Below are positions 24,725 to 38,139 of a stretch of DNA of 64,000 nucleotides, one piece after another. The stretch covers positions 1,169,842,670 through 1,169,906,669 of the forward strand of contig OY728137.1 in the NCBI GenBank assembly GCA_963277665.1. Direction: 5' to 3'. Positions within the stretch are counted from its first letter, which is position 1; each line of letters opens with the position of its first letter. The stretch comes from Viscum album. Taxonomy: Eukaryota > Streptophyta > Magnoliopsida > Santalales > Viscaceae. The notes under the pieces were generated by a model that saw nothing but the letters and a program-made list of their open reading frames with translations, searched no databases and was not told the origin of the DNA. Made by a program: the position numbers and the translations under genes.

Positions 24725-27700
24725 TGTCATGACCCCCTCCCTCCAAAGATTCCCCTCCTGAGATGACAATAAATAAAGGGAGATAATGACCCCTGAGTCC
24801 CACCTTCAGTAGGCCCCAGGGTGGGGAACAACACCAAGGGTATAAGATCTCAAAAATAGATGGCATTAAACTTTTTATAGGAAACCAGATCAGGATATAA
24901 GATGGTAAATCCCAAAAAACTCCAAGCACCAAAATTAGAAAGAAATAACCTAAATCCATCCCACATGCATGTTCAAAAGTAAAACTATTACAAAAAACAA
25001 AAACGCTCCAAAGTAAATACCAAAAACACAAGCTAAAAAGTGACATAACAAATTTCCCAATGTCTAAGATAGTATGACCTAGAATAGTCCCCTTAATCCT
25101 CATGTAAACCTAAAAATAGTTTTTTATATACATAGGGTGAGCATACAAGTATAATAAATAGGAAAAACCAAAGTCTCTCATGCACAAGTGGGGATACATA
25201 CCAATGCCCTATGAGAAAATAGTTTAAAACTACAACACCTATATAAGAATACTAACCATCCCAACCTCACTAAGGAACACTCACCAAATAATGCATGTCA
25301 AGCAAGGTAATATAAAAAGAACATTGATATTTGGGTACCCCACACCACTTCCCACTAGTTAAATTCTCATCCCTAATGATACAAATCTTGATTCTACCAC
25401 TCTTCCACCAGCCACACTTTCACAAACCCACCCACAACACTTGGTCTGCAAACCACATCCCGCACATAGACACCTATGTGAAAAACACACCACATCTTTC
25501 CCGCAGACACCTAGGACACAACCACACCATATCCTACCCAAAAACACCTAGGCCTCATCTCAAAGACATCTGGGAAACATACCACATCTCATATAAACAG
25601 TAAACAAAATCTGGAAATAAAATTCAAGCCATTAAAACCCACCTGATGAGTCTTAGGATAAAATAAAACTCAAGCCATTACAACCTTACAGACGATTCTT
25701 GGGTGATCAATTTCTAGAAGAGGGAGCAGTGAAGGGTCAAGTAACCAGCCATCCATTCTCCCACTAGGATGTTGGGAATACAACCTCCCCTGTGAAATGG
25801 GGGTGTTCGACACATAGTTCTCAACATGGGTGGGGTGTATATATAAATCAAAAGGAACTAAAATTATACATATAGGTACCAAAAACTTAGCCCAATCTAT
25901 GGGTTTTAAAAACAACCAACCAACCCATACAAAATAACTTTTTCTGCTACCTATAAATGCATAACCACGCAAACAGCCATAAACCAAATCATAAACCCAA
26001 CCAATTTATTTAACCAATTAGAATTATTCATTAACCGATTCATTTAATTATTCCATCATTACCCACGAAAATACCAACCACTACTAACATCATTCTAAAA
26101 AGTAATTCCACCCTGTCCTAAGTCAAGGCCCCAACTCACAACAACACCCACCAATATATCATGTTACAACCAATCATGGTAGCCCCACTACACAAAGGAA
26201 ACACCACACCCAAAAAAATAAAAAAACCCAACGCATTTATAGTACCACTGAATAAGCGTACCATGCCTAATAACCATAACATATCCCTGATGTAGTCTCA
26301 CTACATAACAAGTTCATCCATTCCATAACCATCCAATCTCTCAACATGAGATTTCCTTTACACCACCTGTACCAACCCATACATGAAACCCACAACAACC
26401 ATCACCCAAGTTACAACCCCACTGTACAGACACACCACACCAGACCATGACCACCAAACCAACCCCTTGTCCACCCATGTACACACAACCATGTTTCCAA
26501 CAATAGCCCAACACAACCCACACAAGGAACCAAAACAGAACAGAACCACACACAACACACCATCATGCCTATCAAATAGAGTGTATTTAGATTGGACCAA
26601 TGTTGTTATTTAATTCCACTTGAATTTTTCATGGGTGATCATAGAAAAAGTTTGATATGGGGGAATCCATTCATTTATCCAAATATATGTGATTAATCAG
26701 ATTGATATTTGCTACAATTATTCATAAGGTTCAAAAACATGTATTCATAAACATCAACTGTGTGCAAGCAAAGGCCACCAAAGACAAAGATTTTTGAAGG
26801 CCATATGTCCAACACAATTCATATTAGGGAAGGATAATGGATAAACAAAACAAACATCATCATATTTTTAGAACCTCATTTATTACTAATGAAATAAGTC
26901 CAGTTATTGTAACAGGTCTGATTATATTTGACTTCAGGTTTATTAATATTTGTATTCAACCATATTCTCAAGAGACATTGGTTTACCCACCCCACATGAT
27001 ACCCAATTAAAGAAAGAGGAAGAAAATCACTACCTGGAATAACAAGTGATCAAAAGTTCGTCCTTGTGCCAAAATAGGGGGTTACATGAGCATCATGAAG
27101 ACTCCAAGGAAAACTCAAGCGATGGGTGTAGTGAAACTCCTTGGGGAAGATAAGTTCTATGCCAACCAAGAAGAAAAAAAGGATTCAAGGAAGAGAAGAT
27201 CATGGCTTAAGAAAAGGATATATCCTAAAATCAGGGAGATGATTTCAAAGTATTCAAAATTTCGGTCATGGTCAAACCATGTGGCTTGGCCATTTCAAAG
27301 GTCTCGATACGTTAAGATATTCAAGATTTAATAATTCCTTAAAAAATTATGATAAATACTTCATAAATGGTCAAACATTGATAGGTTCCTCATTTAACAT
27401 CAAATAAAACATAACAGAGGAGAAATTGGAAAAAATGGAATAATTGGGAAATGACTCACCGATGGGTGAGTCACCGACATGACCCAATGATGCTGAGCCA
27501 CCGATGCGAGTCACTGATAGCTAATTCACCAAAGTGAACCACCGATGCTGAGCCATCGACGTGAGTCACTGATGCTAAGCCACCAATGCTGAGCCACCGA
27601 CGCCCTGACTCGCTGACACCTTGACTCATTAACGCCCTGACCTACTGATGAGAGTCACCGACACTAATCCACTAATGCCCTAACTCACTAACACTTTGAA

Positions 27701-27867
27701 TCACCAATTTTATGACTTACCAACACCCTTATCTACCAATTCCTAACTCACCAATAGAAAACTGGAGTATTTGGAAACTCTTGAAATGAGAAACCGAGAC
27801 TACCCATAACACCTCAAACACTTGATTTTCACAAAGGAATAAACTGAAGAGGTTTAGGTCATTAGAA
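24725..27867 (-). repeat. Element 2 5' LTR (right copy)
   Basis: It runs from TGTCATGACCCC to CATTAGA and aligns along its whole length with 16243-19428. The terminal CA of the left copy has become GA. It has TATA at 25122-25130 (minus strand) and the minisatellite at 27457-27765. Open frames at 25331-25603 and 26358-26600 correspond to those of the left copy. Confidence 0.93.
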
Positions 27868-27872
27868 TGAAA
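27868..27872. other. Target-site duplication, right copy (element 2)
   Basis: ATGAA, identical to 16238-16242. Confidence 0.92.
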
Positions 27873-29645
27873 GGGAGTTGTATCTAAATCTTAATATCAT
27901 ATAACTTTGACCAAAGAGAAGGGTTAAGATAGTTGGGTTAGTTTAAAGGGTAATGAAAAATAGACATGAATGAAGTTCCAAGGGGATCGATGCGACAAAA
28001 TAATTCTTCAAAGGTAAATGCACACATTTTAAGGTCATGAAGCTTGTATCTTAGTGGTGAATAATAGTTTATAGTAATGTAGAGTTGACTGAGAGTGTGT
28101 GATAGTATATCTATTTAGAGAAAAGAAAACCTGATTTAAATGGAGGGGTAGGGGGGATAATAAGATCATTGCTAGAATAGTTTAACCCACAAAGAGGAGG
28201 TTCACATAGTTTATGGTCATAATGTGTGAATTTAAACCTTGTAGTTTAACACCTTATGATGAGTACATGATGGAGGTTTTCTATAGTTTAAGGTCATGTA
28301 GCTTTAACTATGATCTGAGATAGCCTGTGAAACACTGAGGGTAAAGTAGGGCCGACTATAACTTTGAGATTATAATGCAACATGGAGAATCTAGAAAGTG
28401 GAGAAATGGGTGAGAGATCTATTTTATTTTTTTCCTAAAACAGTGGGGTTAGTGTGCACAACCAATATTTTTTAGGGATAAATAGTGAACCCCACAAGGT
28501 TTGTACTTCTTATATTTATCCTTAAGTCCTTTAAGGCCTTAGATCCACCCAAGGCCTTCAGGATAGTAAGGCTTACATGACACCTAAAGCCCTTCGGGCC
28601 ACCTTAAGGTCTTTGGGAAACCTCAAGGCCTTCAGGACACATCTTATGCAGATGAAACCAGACATAATTACAAGGAACAAGGCTCTAGATGAGGATTCAG
28701 AGCAAGCAGATTCACTATAGCAGAGCTAACTGGACTTGGAAGAATTAGAGGGAATGTCATTTCCATGAGTACAAAGCCTTTGTATCTCAACACAAGACAT
28801 CTAGCCGACCAACTGTGCAAATGTGGAGGTCTTATATCATGATATATATTGGGTAGGGGTAATTCCAAGTAGTATATGTTGGTTTGATTTCCTCTAAGAC
28901 ATTTAGGTTATGTAATTGTCACTAAGCCTACAGGCCATGTAAGGGTCCCCCTCAACCCTTAAAAGAGGGATTATCAAAAATAAATAAAAATTGAAGGCCT
29001 TGGATCCATTCAGAGTCATTGAGTGATGACATAGAGAGTAGCTGCACAAATTTATATTAGTTCACCCTTTGCAAGAATTTATCCCCAATATAATTAGTGC
29101 CTCTTTACTAGGGAATTTTAGGGTCATTTTAGTTAGGATATTTTGGGATAGAGATTAAGGTCACATAAATTTTATCAAATAGGGTGCTGCTAGTTTATGG
29201 CCACTGACCATGGATCAAATGAAATTCCTTTTATGGTTATACAAAAAGGAAAAAAAACCATAGTGAGGGGTTTTTTGAGTCATTAAAGGTAAAATGGACT
29301 TGATGTGAAGGGAGGGAGGGGGAAATTCCACACAAACATCCTAAGAATCAAATATACACAATTTAAAGTCGTTATGCATGGACTATATGGGGATGTGATT
29401 TGTACAAAACTAGGAAAAGTTAAAATATGATAGGAGTTGGTAAATCCAATGCTAATACAAGAAACATATAGAACAATAAGGGTGAAAATAGGTTGTTTAG
29501 TATAAATTAATTCTTCTCAAACTACAAATGATTATTCTAAAGAAAGAAACATACCTCAATTTCATTAGTGAGGTAAGACACTAAAACTCCTAAGACACTA
29601 TGATCCATGTATGGTTTAGGGAATAAGAAGTAGTGGAAGACTCCC
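27873..29645. other. Host repeat DNA right of element 2
   Basis: No gene. It contains recurring TAGTTTA.GGTCAT blocks (near 28090, 28210, 28290, 29190) and short repeats of AAGGCCTTCAGGA type (28530-28640, and again near 28990). The blocks resemble, in opposite orientation, parts of 57180-57420. A patch at 28690-28790 reads as a plausible short peptide on the + strand, but no family is recognised. Confidence 0.4.
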
Positions 29646-29657
29646 CCCACAAAAGAG

Positions 29658-30070
29658 TATATAATGGGGTCTTCATCAAACCAATTTTCTTAGTCAACAT
29701 GCATAGATTACTAAGTGAGTAATCTCAAAGGCATTGAAGTTTCACTAGAATGAAGAATTTTGTGAAGGGTAGAAGTAATAAATTTTGTTATCTAAACTAT
29801 AATGTTAGTGAAAAATAAATATAAAATGACTACCGATAAATTTTGAAATGAATGTTCCATCACTACATTATCAAGGAAATGGAAAAAATTGTGGTTCGAC
29901 TACTGATTATAACTTCAAAACATAAGACCTATCATGTTGCTGCTAAACACTGTATGGGGCATGTACCCTTGATGGGAAGAAAGTATTTGGACCAGTTTTC
30001 CATCACAATAGGGGAGCCCATTATAAAATAAAGGGTTATAGGGATTAAAATTTAGGAAGAGTCAAATTTT
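29658..30070 (+). pseudogene. TATA box followed by a short coding-like module (second copy of the 15.4-kb module)
   Basis: TATATAAT at 29658-29665 is followed about 190 bases later by an ATG (29849) opening MNVPSLHYQG, with later TDYNFKT and FGPVFHHN segments. These resemble the module at 15440-15640 (MKVPLPNFHG, HVFKTHDLPC, AFGAL). Conservation at the amino-acid level suggests a coding origin. I do not recognise the family. Confidence 0.35.
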
Positions 30071-30936
30071 TATTGAAACCCCATGTAACTTAAACATCCC
30101 ATAATTATATGATTTATAACAAGGGCTTCACTTTCTTACATTTTTAGGAACTTTTTAGTTTAGAGTGTTTGAAAATTAGGATAAACTCTTACAAATTGAA
30201 CATATAAAATATAATTTATAATTTAATTAATTTATATTTTAATATATTAATTCCTTTAAATTATTCAAATGTGTATGATATCTTTTCTCCACATGCAACA
30301 CTGAATTTAAATGAAACAGTAATATATTTAGATAAAAAAATAAATACTAAGTATGGCTATTAAAAACTCTATGTTAAATTAGTAGGAGTGAATAGAAGTA
30401 TATAATTTATAATAAATTTATATAAAGTAATATAATGGTTACTTTTAATATGCATTAAATTCAATTGATATAGAAAAAACAACTAATATGATCATTTTAT
30501 TCTTAGAAATATATTTTTTCCTAAATGTTTTCTTTTTATGAGATATGAATTTATATTTCAAGAAAATTATGATTAATGATGATAAAATATATATTATATG
30601 TATAATTTTATAGTACTAATTTAATTAATAAATTATATTAAATATGAATGAGAATAATTAATATTTTAAAAATCTTTTTTTCTATAAAATAGTTCTTATT
30701 ATATTTCATGATTATATTCAAAAATTGAATTTATAAATTTTAGAAATTGAACTTTAAAAATGAACATAATTTTTGGATTTATAATAAAAATATTATCTTA
30801 AGATTAATTTTTGTTATTTTTCTGCAATAATTGGATTTTAGGTGAATAGTGAAAAATACAAATTTTTCTAAAAAATATCACTTTTTATGACATTATCATA
30901 ATAAAAGAATGACTTAAATTTTTTTGAAGCCTTTTT

Positions 30937-30959
30937 TATAATATATATATATATATATA
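30937..30959. repeat. (TA)n microsatellite
   Basis: About eleven uninterrupted TA units within the AT-rich LTR. Confidence 0.9.
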
Positions 30960-31802
30960 AAAGTAAAATAAAACATTAAAATTTACTATGTTTTTTATAA
31001 AACCCATGTATATCGTTTTGGAAACATAAGTAATATTTTATTTTAAAAACCGTTTTTATTCGCTTATGTTAAAAATTAATTTTCATCAATTATAGAAATT
31101 AAATATATCAAAATTTATTTCAAATTATATATCAACATGATAATATTACGTAATAATCCTAATTTCAATTTTGTGCATAAAATTATGATTAATAAGATTA
31201 AAGATAATCACTATGATAATGATAAAAATGTTATTTTCAAATAATTGTTTTATTAATATTGTGTAGTTTGTATCTAATAAATTAAATTATTATATTTCTA
31301 ATGATTAATATAATATTATATATAAACATATATATAATTATATGAATAGATATTTAATTTTCATCCAACTCTAAATAATATTAAGAACACATAATGGTTA
31401 AAACACCATTTTGTTCAGCAAAAAACTGTTTTTCTATATATAAAATGTTTTCATTTAAAAGTTGGATTAATATTATTTTGAAATTAAATTTTTTTAAATT
31501 GTGATTAAATTTTGTGTTATAAAATCAATATTTTTAAATATGGGCTACCATATATTTTTAATAAAATATAAATTAATTAGTTAAAAACTAGTTACCAAGG
31601 TAAAAACCAAAATGGTAAAATGTAAAAATATAATAGTAAATAACTAAAATCATGTTTAAATATTGTGTGTGATTTTTTGGGACTTTATCAAAAATATATC
31701 ACCTAAAAATCCATTATTTAAAACTTTTGGTGTCATTCAACCTTGAATAATGTAATTATATCATTTAACATTAAAGGGTATTCACAAAAATTCCATTTAT
31801 TC

Positions 31803-31812
31803 ATTTATAAAA
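31803..31812 (+). promoter_or_regulatory. Putative TATA box of the element 4 LTR
   Basis: ATTTATAAAAGGGG is matched by CACTTATAAAATGG on the minus strand of the related LTR (62945-62958), at about the same distance from the LTR end. Confidence 0.45.
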
Positions 31813-34800
31813 GGGGACACATCTACCCCTTTATGAAACACCCATTACATAAAATTAATTATTTAAAATAATAAAATTTTACCTTGTTAAAATTATATCT
31901 GAATTTAATAAGCTCTTGGTCACCATAATTTATCTTTAGCACTTAATTTCCAAGGATACTTTCAAGATAAAGTTCAAAGTCCCAAAGTGAGTATTACTTA
32001 ATCCTTATCATTTTCTTCTTAATATCAATCTTATAAACCTATAGCTACCATAGTAATATAATAAACTTAGTATTATAATAAAGTGTTATTATATTAATGT
32101 AATACCCATTATTTATTCATTTTTATCCACTTAAACAAACAAAAGGATATTAACCATGTATTGTACGGACTACCGACTCCACGAAGTAATTTTTTTTGTT
32201 TTTCATATCAATTTTATTTATTTATCCAAACCACTTAAAATATGATTAAAAAACATAAAGAATATAAATAATATCATAATTATTCTATTATTATTATATT
32301 ATACCCTTCCTTAACCATACTCACCCATCGAGATATAGAGAGTGCATGTTTGGGTTGGTTTAACCACCGAGACGAATAATGCTATAAAACTCTATCATCC
32401 ATGACTATGAAAACATAAATAATAATATTATTATAAGTTAAAAAAGTAATTAAAAATTTGATTTTTGTTTTGGTAGGTATTTATTAATCATTTAAATTAT
32501 TATTTAAATATCATATCTGATCGCTAAAATCATCAAAATAAGCCAACACCAATTTAACTATCATGCAAACACAAACAAAAACTATTTAATAAATAAATAA
32601 CATATGATAATAAATGGTATATATTAAACGAAATATATATGAGTAATTTTATTATTTGAGTATCTAATAAACTTAATTTGATTATCTATAAAGTTAAGTG
32701 AATGCACAAAACAAATTTGGAACAAGGTAATGGTTTTCATCACAAATTCCGCACTTCGAGATATGTTTGGTATTATGACCATAATTTAATTTATATAATG
32801 TATATAATGAATATTTGAGATATCATATCATGGATTATATTTTAATAATGTTATTTTAATTTTGATCATAGTCCCACTCTTTCAAGGGGTTTTGGTAAAA
32901 TGTTACTCAATCCATAAGGGTTCTTTATATCAATGTTTAATTCCTAGAGAAATGATTATGTTATACACCATATTTAACTTTTAATTATGTATTCACTTAA
33001 AATGGATGTATATTCATAATTTATTTTTTTATTCATAAGAAATAATAATCCAAATATGTTCCTTTTCACCAAATGTATTTTACTAAATTGTTACCCCAAT
33101 CATAAAACTTTTTGGCAACCCAATTTTCATTCATTGAGTTATGATCGTCATCTTGGACTTAAAATTTGGGTACATTATAATAATTGATTATATTATGTGT
33201 TATTATATTTTTTTTATATTAATTTACATCATCACAACACAAGACACCTTTTTGAAATATTTTTTACTTCATGGAGTATTTTTCCCATAAGGGATATTGA
33301 TAACTGAAATATTATTTCGTTGAGTTATATTGTTTCATCATGAATTTATCTAATTCTTGGGTTATCCCACCATAATATTTTATTATGTGGTAATTTATCT
33401 ATCCCTACATGGAAAATTATATTTTGATATAAAATATTTTTCTGTTACACTTTTTACAATATGAGTTTTGAACAATGGTATTTTTCAAAATATTAAAAAG
33501 GGATTTTCCTTTCACTTTATTATGTTTTTTCTTCCTATAAACATTTATACAAGATATAAATTATGTATTTTAGAGACAATATTATTAAATATTAATTTTA
33601 AAATTATTTCTTTTCAAATAGTTTCAAATATCATTTTGATAAATACTTTTGAAAGTGACCCGTAACTTCATCTCCTACATCAATGTTAGTTTTTTTAAAT
33701 GATCTTATAAGTTTTTAATTACATTTAACCCTTTAATTTTAAAATATATATAACTTAATAGGGTTTATATTTCACTATTTATACTCTAATATATATTTAT
33801 AATTTGGGGGATTAAACTCTTGGTATCTAACAATTCTATTCTTGATCCCTTCTTCTGTGATATTATTAAACACATTCTTTCAATGAGGGTGGTTTTTATT
33901 TATGTCAACATCCTTGTAAGTTTCCTTTGTTACATTAGAGATATTTTCATTTGACACCTTATTTCTGTGACTGGGTTGTGATAATTTTATCACATTTATT
34001 TTCATGGGGGAAATTATTTTCATTCTGAATGTTTTTTTCCAATATGGATGATTATTGGAAAGTTAAATATTTACTATTTAACCTTCTACCTTCTTTCTCT
34101 GAATGACTTATGATCATGTTATCCATTTTATTGACATGAGGAAAATAATTTGTGTTAATTATATTGTTATTACAATATGAATGATTATTGGAAAAGTTGA
34201 TTATCTATTCTTTACTCATTAACTCATATGATAAATGCGTTAGACTTAAACAAGTGAAAGGTGGGGCTTGAAATTATATATATCATTTATGCATCGATAG
34301 TCCTCATGAGACAAACTTGTTTGGGTATTTTTGTCTATACATACCCATAATAAGATTTTTAATTAGTGGTAAGATTGTGATGTCTTGACTTATGGTATGG
34401 AATTAACAATCAAGCATTTTGAATTTGGATCCCCAAGGAACCAGTTACTTTAATCCTTGTGATCTATTTATTTTTATTTCTATCCATGGATATATTATGC
34501 TCTTAGTTTCAGTTGATTATGGCATTTTGATGATCACTTATTCCTATCATAATATTTATTCTATGTTTATGTCATGATTGCCTCAATTTTATGTTTTCCA
34601 TTATTGAGACCCCTTATTATGCTTCAATTTCCCTCAGGTTATAAAGAAAAATATTTTAAATAGTATATCTAATAGGATAGAATGTGTGGATAATTTTTGG
34701 GAGATGTTGAAGAGTTATTCTGGATTTTTTTTCTTATATAGGAAAGAATATCATTTTGTTGAGAAAGGTATCTGATTTATTAATTTATGATTTTTCAAAA

Positions 34801-34975
34801 TTCTCTAAATCTATAAACCTAAAAGGTATTGAGAACATATTTAATAATTTTTTTATTCAATTCATGTAATTATATGATAGTTAAGTTCTAGGATATATAT
34901 TTTTCATTTAATCTAGTATGTAAAGTTTGTGTTTTAGGCATCAGATCCAGGAGTGTGGGTCCAAGGTGTCACATT

Positions 34976-34985
34976 TGGTATCAAA
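34976..34985 (+). other. Element 4 primer-binding site
   Basis: TGGTATCAAA (9 of 10 to TGGTATCAGA) lies two bases after the LTR terminus TGTCACA, giving the element a + orientation. Confidence 0.75.
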
Positions 34986-36590
34986 ATAAGGTTCAGATAA
35001 CTTTGAAGAATAAGATGTTTTTCAAGGATAATTTAAGGGTTGATAAGTTATATATGATCATAATTTTAATGGTATACCTAACCCTTTGGTATATTATATG
35101 ATTTAATTTAATTAAAATATTAAATATTTTATTTGGGATTATAATAAAAGAACTATAGTGAAAATCCTATGAATAAGTCTAATTATAGGATGAGATTATG
35201 AAGTTTTCTAAAAGTAGAGATGTTGTGGTTCTCCTAGAAATTACATCCCTATCTGGACACTACAAGTGGATACAGCCTATGAAAAAAATGTACTAAGGGG
35301 TAATAACACTTAAAAGGATATATTGGGTATTAACTCGATTGTAACCTAGTGCATGACAAAGGTTCCTCACTAAACACATGTTTTAACACTCCCAGGGGAT
35401 ATTCATTGGTTAATAACATTAAATTTATAAAACATTATGAAGGATTTAAGTATGATGTTAAATAATTTTGTTTAAGAACCTAATAGAAAAATGATAATGG
35501 ACAACTAAATATTGAATACAGAGAATCATAGGTTGAACCCAAATCATCATATGTTAAAAATAAAGGTGTCATAGGTGAATAAATCAATAAATTGATGTTT
35601 TTATATTTATATTTTTGATGTTATCCTATCAATTTTAGTTTTAGTATTTGGTTGAAACAAGATCCAAAAAATGTTTCTGAGAGTGATATTTATCCAAAAA
35701 CTAATATTTATTATAATTTAATAAGGGAGCATACTGAAATGATTGAGAATTTTAGTATATTCTTGTTATGATAAAAAAAAATGTAAGTTTAATTATCTTA
35801 ACTAAGGTAGTGAGGTTGATATCTAAATAGAAATTAAATCTTGTTAATCTTAGATATTTTAATTCATGATTGATATTTATCAATGATATTCTTATATATT
35901 ATAGAAGTTATGAAGATTATGTGAGACATATGAGGATTTGTTTTTTCAGAAATTCCGCATTAATGGTTTAGAAAAATATATTAAATAGTTTCAATAACCA
36001 TGAAATGTGATTTTAAGAAAATGTTATATTTTTGGGGATAAATATCGATGAATACATGATTTAGAGATGGAAAACTCTTAGGTTTAGTATATTATTGATG
36101 TTGAGATAATAAAGGGTTGACTGATTCTTAAAAATTATTATAGAAAATATTGATAACCTTGGGATTAATAATTTATTAATGATATTTTTGGTAAATTTCA
36201 ACACATTTTTGGGATTTTAGTATATATTAACTAGTGCGTGACCTTATGAACTAGTGGGTAATACATTTTTAGGGTTAAAGATAGTGTTAATTTCATGAAG
36301 GATATATGGTTTCACTATGGTTTAATGTTTTGGAGATTCAAATTATTTTTGGAAAAGAATGTTATAGGGAATATATTATTAGGGTGTATACATACTTGGG
36401 TATATTATTGTATTATTATATAATGATGTTTTAAGGAAGATAAGTAACTTAATATTTTAATTTTGGTGTCCGTATGGGAATTTAGAATTGAAAAAGAATT
36501 TGAAATTTTAAAATAGTAGATATGATAAATTTTGAACTGAGAGTCGGAATGGAGTTATAAGGGTGTATAACCCTCAACAAAGTGTTTTTA
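34986..36590 (+). other. Element 4 internal remnant, no recognisable coding
   Basis: AT-rich with stops in all frames. No gag or pol motif could be found, although it should begin the internal region of element 4. Confidence 0.4.
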
Positions 36591-38139
36591 TACATTAATG
36601 GGGGGTCATAGAGGACATGGGAGTGAACTAAGGGCCTGGGGAAGGAGTTGAGACTGTATTATATTTATACAGTCCCACCATCTATCCAGTGAACTTCTAG
36701 TGGACTGGCAGTTCTACCTAAGATCAACAACATGATATTGGGTTTTGTTTTCCTTTTCGTAAAAAGTTAGAAAAGGTCTGTTTCACTCCCTATACCCCCT
36801 TTATTTATAACATGAATTTGGATAGTCTTTTCCAAATTCTAGTAGCATTGGATCCCTCCTTCCCCTTTCCTTTTCTACAGTGAATCTCCTTTGGTTCTTA
36901 TCCCTCTAGTTTATCACCAGATGTATTAGAAGGATTGAGGTGATTATAAGAGTCATCCTACTTATATTCCTTATTTTTTGTAAATTAATATCACACCATT
37001 TATTAGGTTTATAACCTATTTTCATGTATTTTTTTCCAATTTCTTTGTATATTCTATTTTAGTGAGAACCGAAGGATAATATCGAACAAGTGGGTCCCTC
37101 AAAAGTTGAGGTAGGTGGTCCCTTAAATTTGACACATAGTTTTTCCTCATTTCTGAGTGTGTTTATGGAGTGTTCATGATATATCTTTCATGATATGATA
37201 AAATTTAAATTAGTTATTAATTTTTAGTTTATTTAGTGAAATGAACCATTTAACATTCCTTAGACTTTAAGAAATACTAATTTTAAGTGGAACACCCACC
37301 AGGAGAAATAACCTTGAAATGGACCGATGTCATTAAATGAAAAAATTGTGTTTTAAATAGTTTAAAAGAAAAAATGGTTTGACTTTATGGTTGGGAAATA
37401 AAATTTCACAACCATCAATAATTAGAAATAGATTCGACTTTAAAATTGAATTAGACCTAACTTAATAGTAAGTGTGATTTCGTAAGGTGTAGATTGTGTA
37501 ATTGTGTAGAATTAAAGAAATGTATTGGAAGTACTAGAACTTATAAAATATAATTTAAATGGGTAAATGAAAATGTAAGTAGTATAATTTAATAGTTTCC
37601 TTGGTAAAAATAAAAAAAAAATTCAAACGGGAATTTGAATTGGTAACTTTTTGGGAAAATGACATTTGAAAAGTAATTGGGATTTTGAAATTTGAATGGT
37701 ATTTTGGAATTGTATATTGATTTGGATTTTGAAATGGGAATGTGAAATCCTATTTTGGAAATGGGATTCAAAAGGGTAAAATAGCCTTGATATTGGAAGT
37801 GGTAATTTGAAGTGGTTTCAACCAATAGAAATTAAATTTTTCTTTAGAAGAGAAATATTAAATGATATATTATGCATGTGGATATTTTTTATTATGGTTT
37901 TGGGTTTGGTTATTTTTTATGGTTAAACTCATGGTGAACACATCCCCCAGGTTAAAAAATGGTGATAGTAAAACCCAATGTAAAAATAGCCCCTTGGGTG
38001 TAAATAGTTTTGATCGTTAAACCCAGGGTGAACACAGCCCCCCGGGTGGATGTTGGGGCTCCGGGAATGGGTATATTACCCTGAGTTCTAGATGTTGGGT
38101 TGGTAATGGGTATATTACTACTGATGGCAGATGGTTTGG
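36591..38139 (+). mobile_element. Left part of an LTR (element 6) interrupted by element 3
   Basis: It has LTR-like layout without genes: a TTTATTTATAACATG promoter-like block near 36800, and a short tandem repeat at 37925-38075 (AACCCAGGGTGAACACAGCC and relatives, spacing about 46-50). It ends with AATGGGTATATTAC blocks at 38073 and 38105. A related GAAGGTATATACTATTCCC appears at 49465 beyond element 3, and the sequence then runs to an LTR end and PBS at 49761-49775. The continuity across the insertion is inferred. Confidence 0.5.

Larger units (their letters stand above)
16243..27867 (-). mobile_element. Element 2: full-length Tekay/Del-type chromovirus, 11,625 bp, minus strand
   Basis: Two LTRs (16243-19428 and 24725-27867) flank gag and pol reading on the minus strand. 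Both outer ends are TG...CA-like, and ATGAA is duplicated on either side. The PBS next to the right LTR matches initiator tRNA-Met. This architecture is diagnostic of an LTR retrotransposon, and the domain order marks it as a chromovirus. The LTRs differ from each other substantially by eye (many substitutions and small indels), so the insertion is old. The coding region is full of stops and frameshifts. Confidence 0.95.
30084..34973 (+). mobile_element. Element 4 5' LTR (old, very AT-rich), start uncertain
   Basis: The right end is well supported: GGGTCCAAGGTGTCACA, two bases, then a PBS. The last 60 bases and the 32160-32190 block (GTACGGACTACCGACTCCAC) match, in reverse orientation, the LTR at 59607-64000 (62200-62225 and 59607-59660). 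TATA lies at 31803-31812. The start at 30084 (TGTAACTTAAAC) is a guess, so length and TSD are unknown. No genes; the region is among the most AT-rich of the window. Confidence 0.6.

Noticed and set aside
28690..28790. Possible host exon (short plausible peptide on the + strand)
   Set aside because: Too short, bounded by stops, no splice context that could be trusted, and embedded in repeats.
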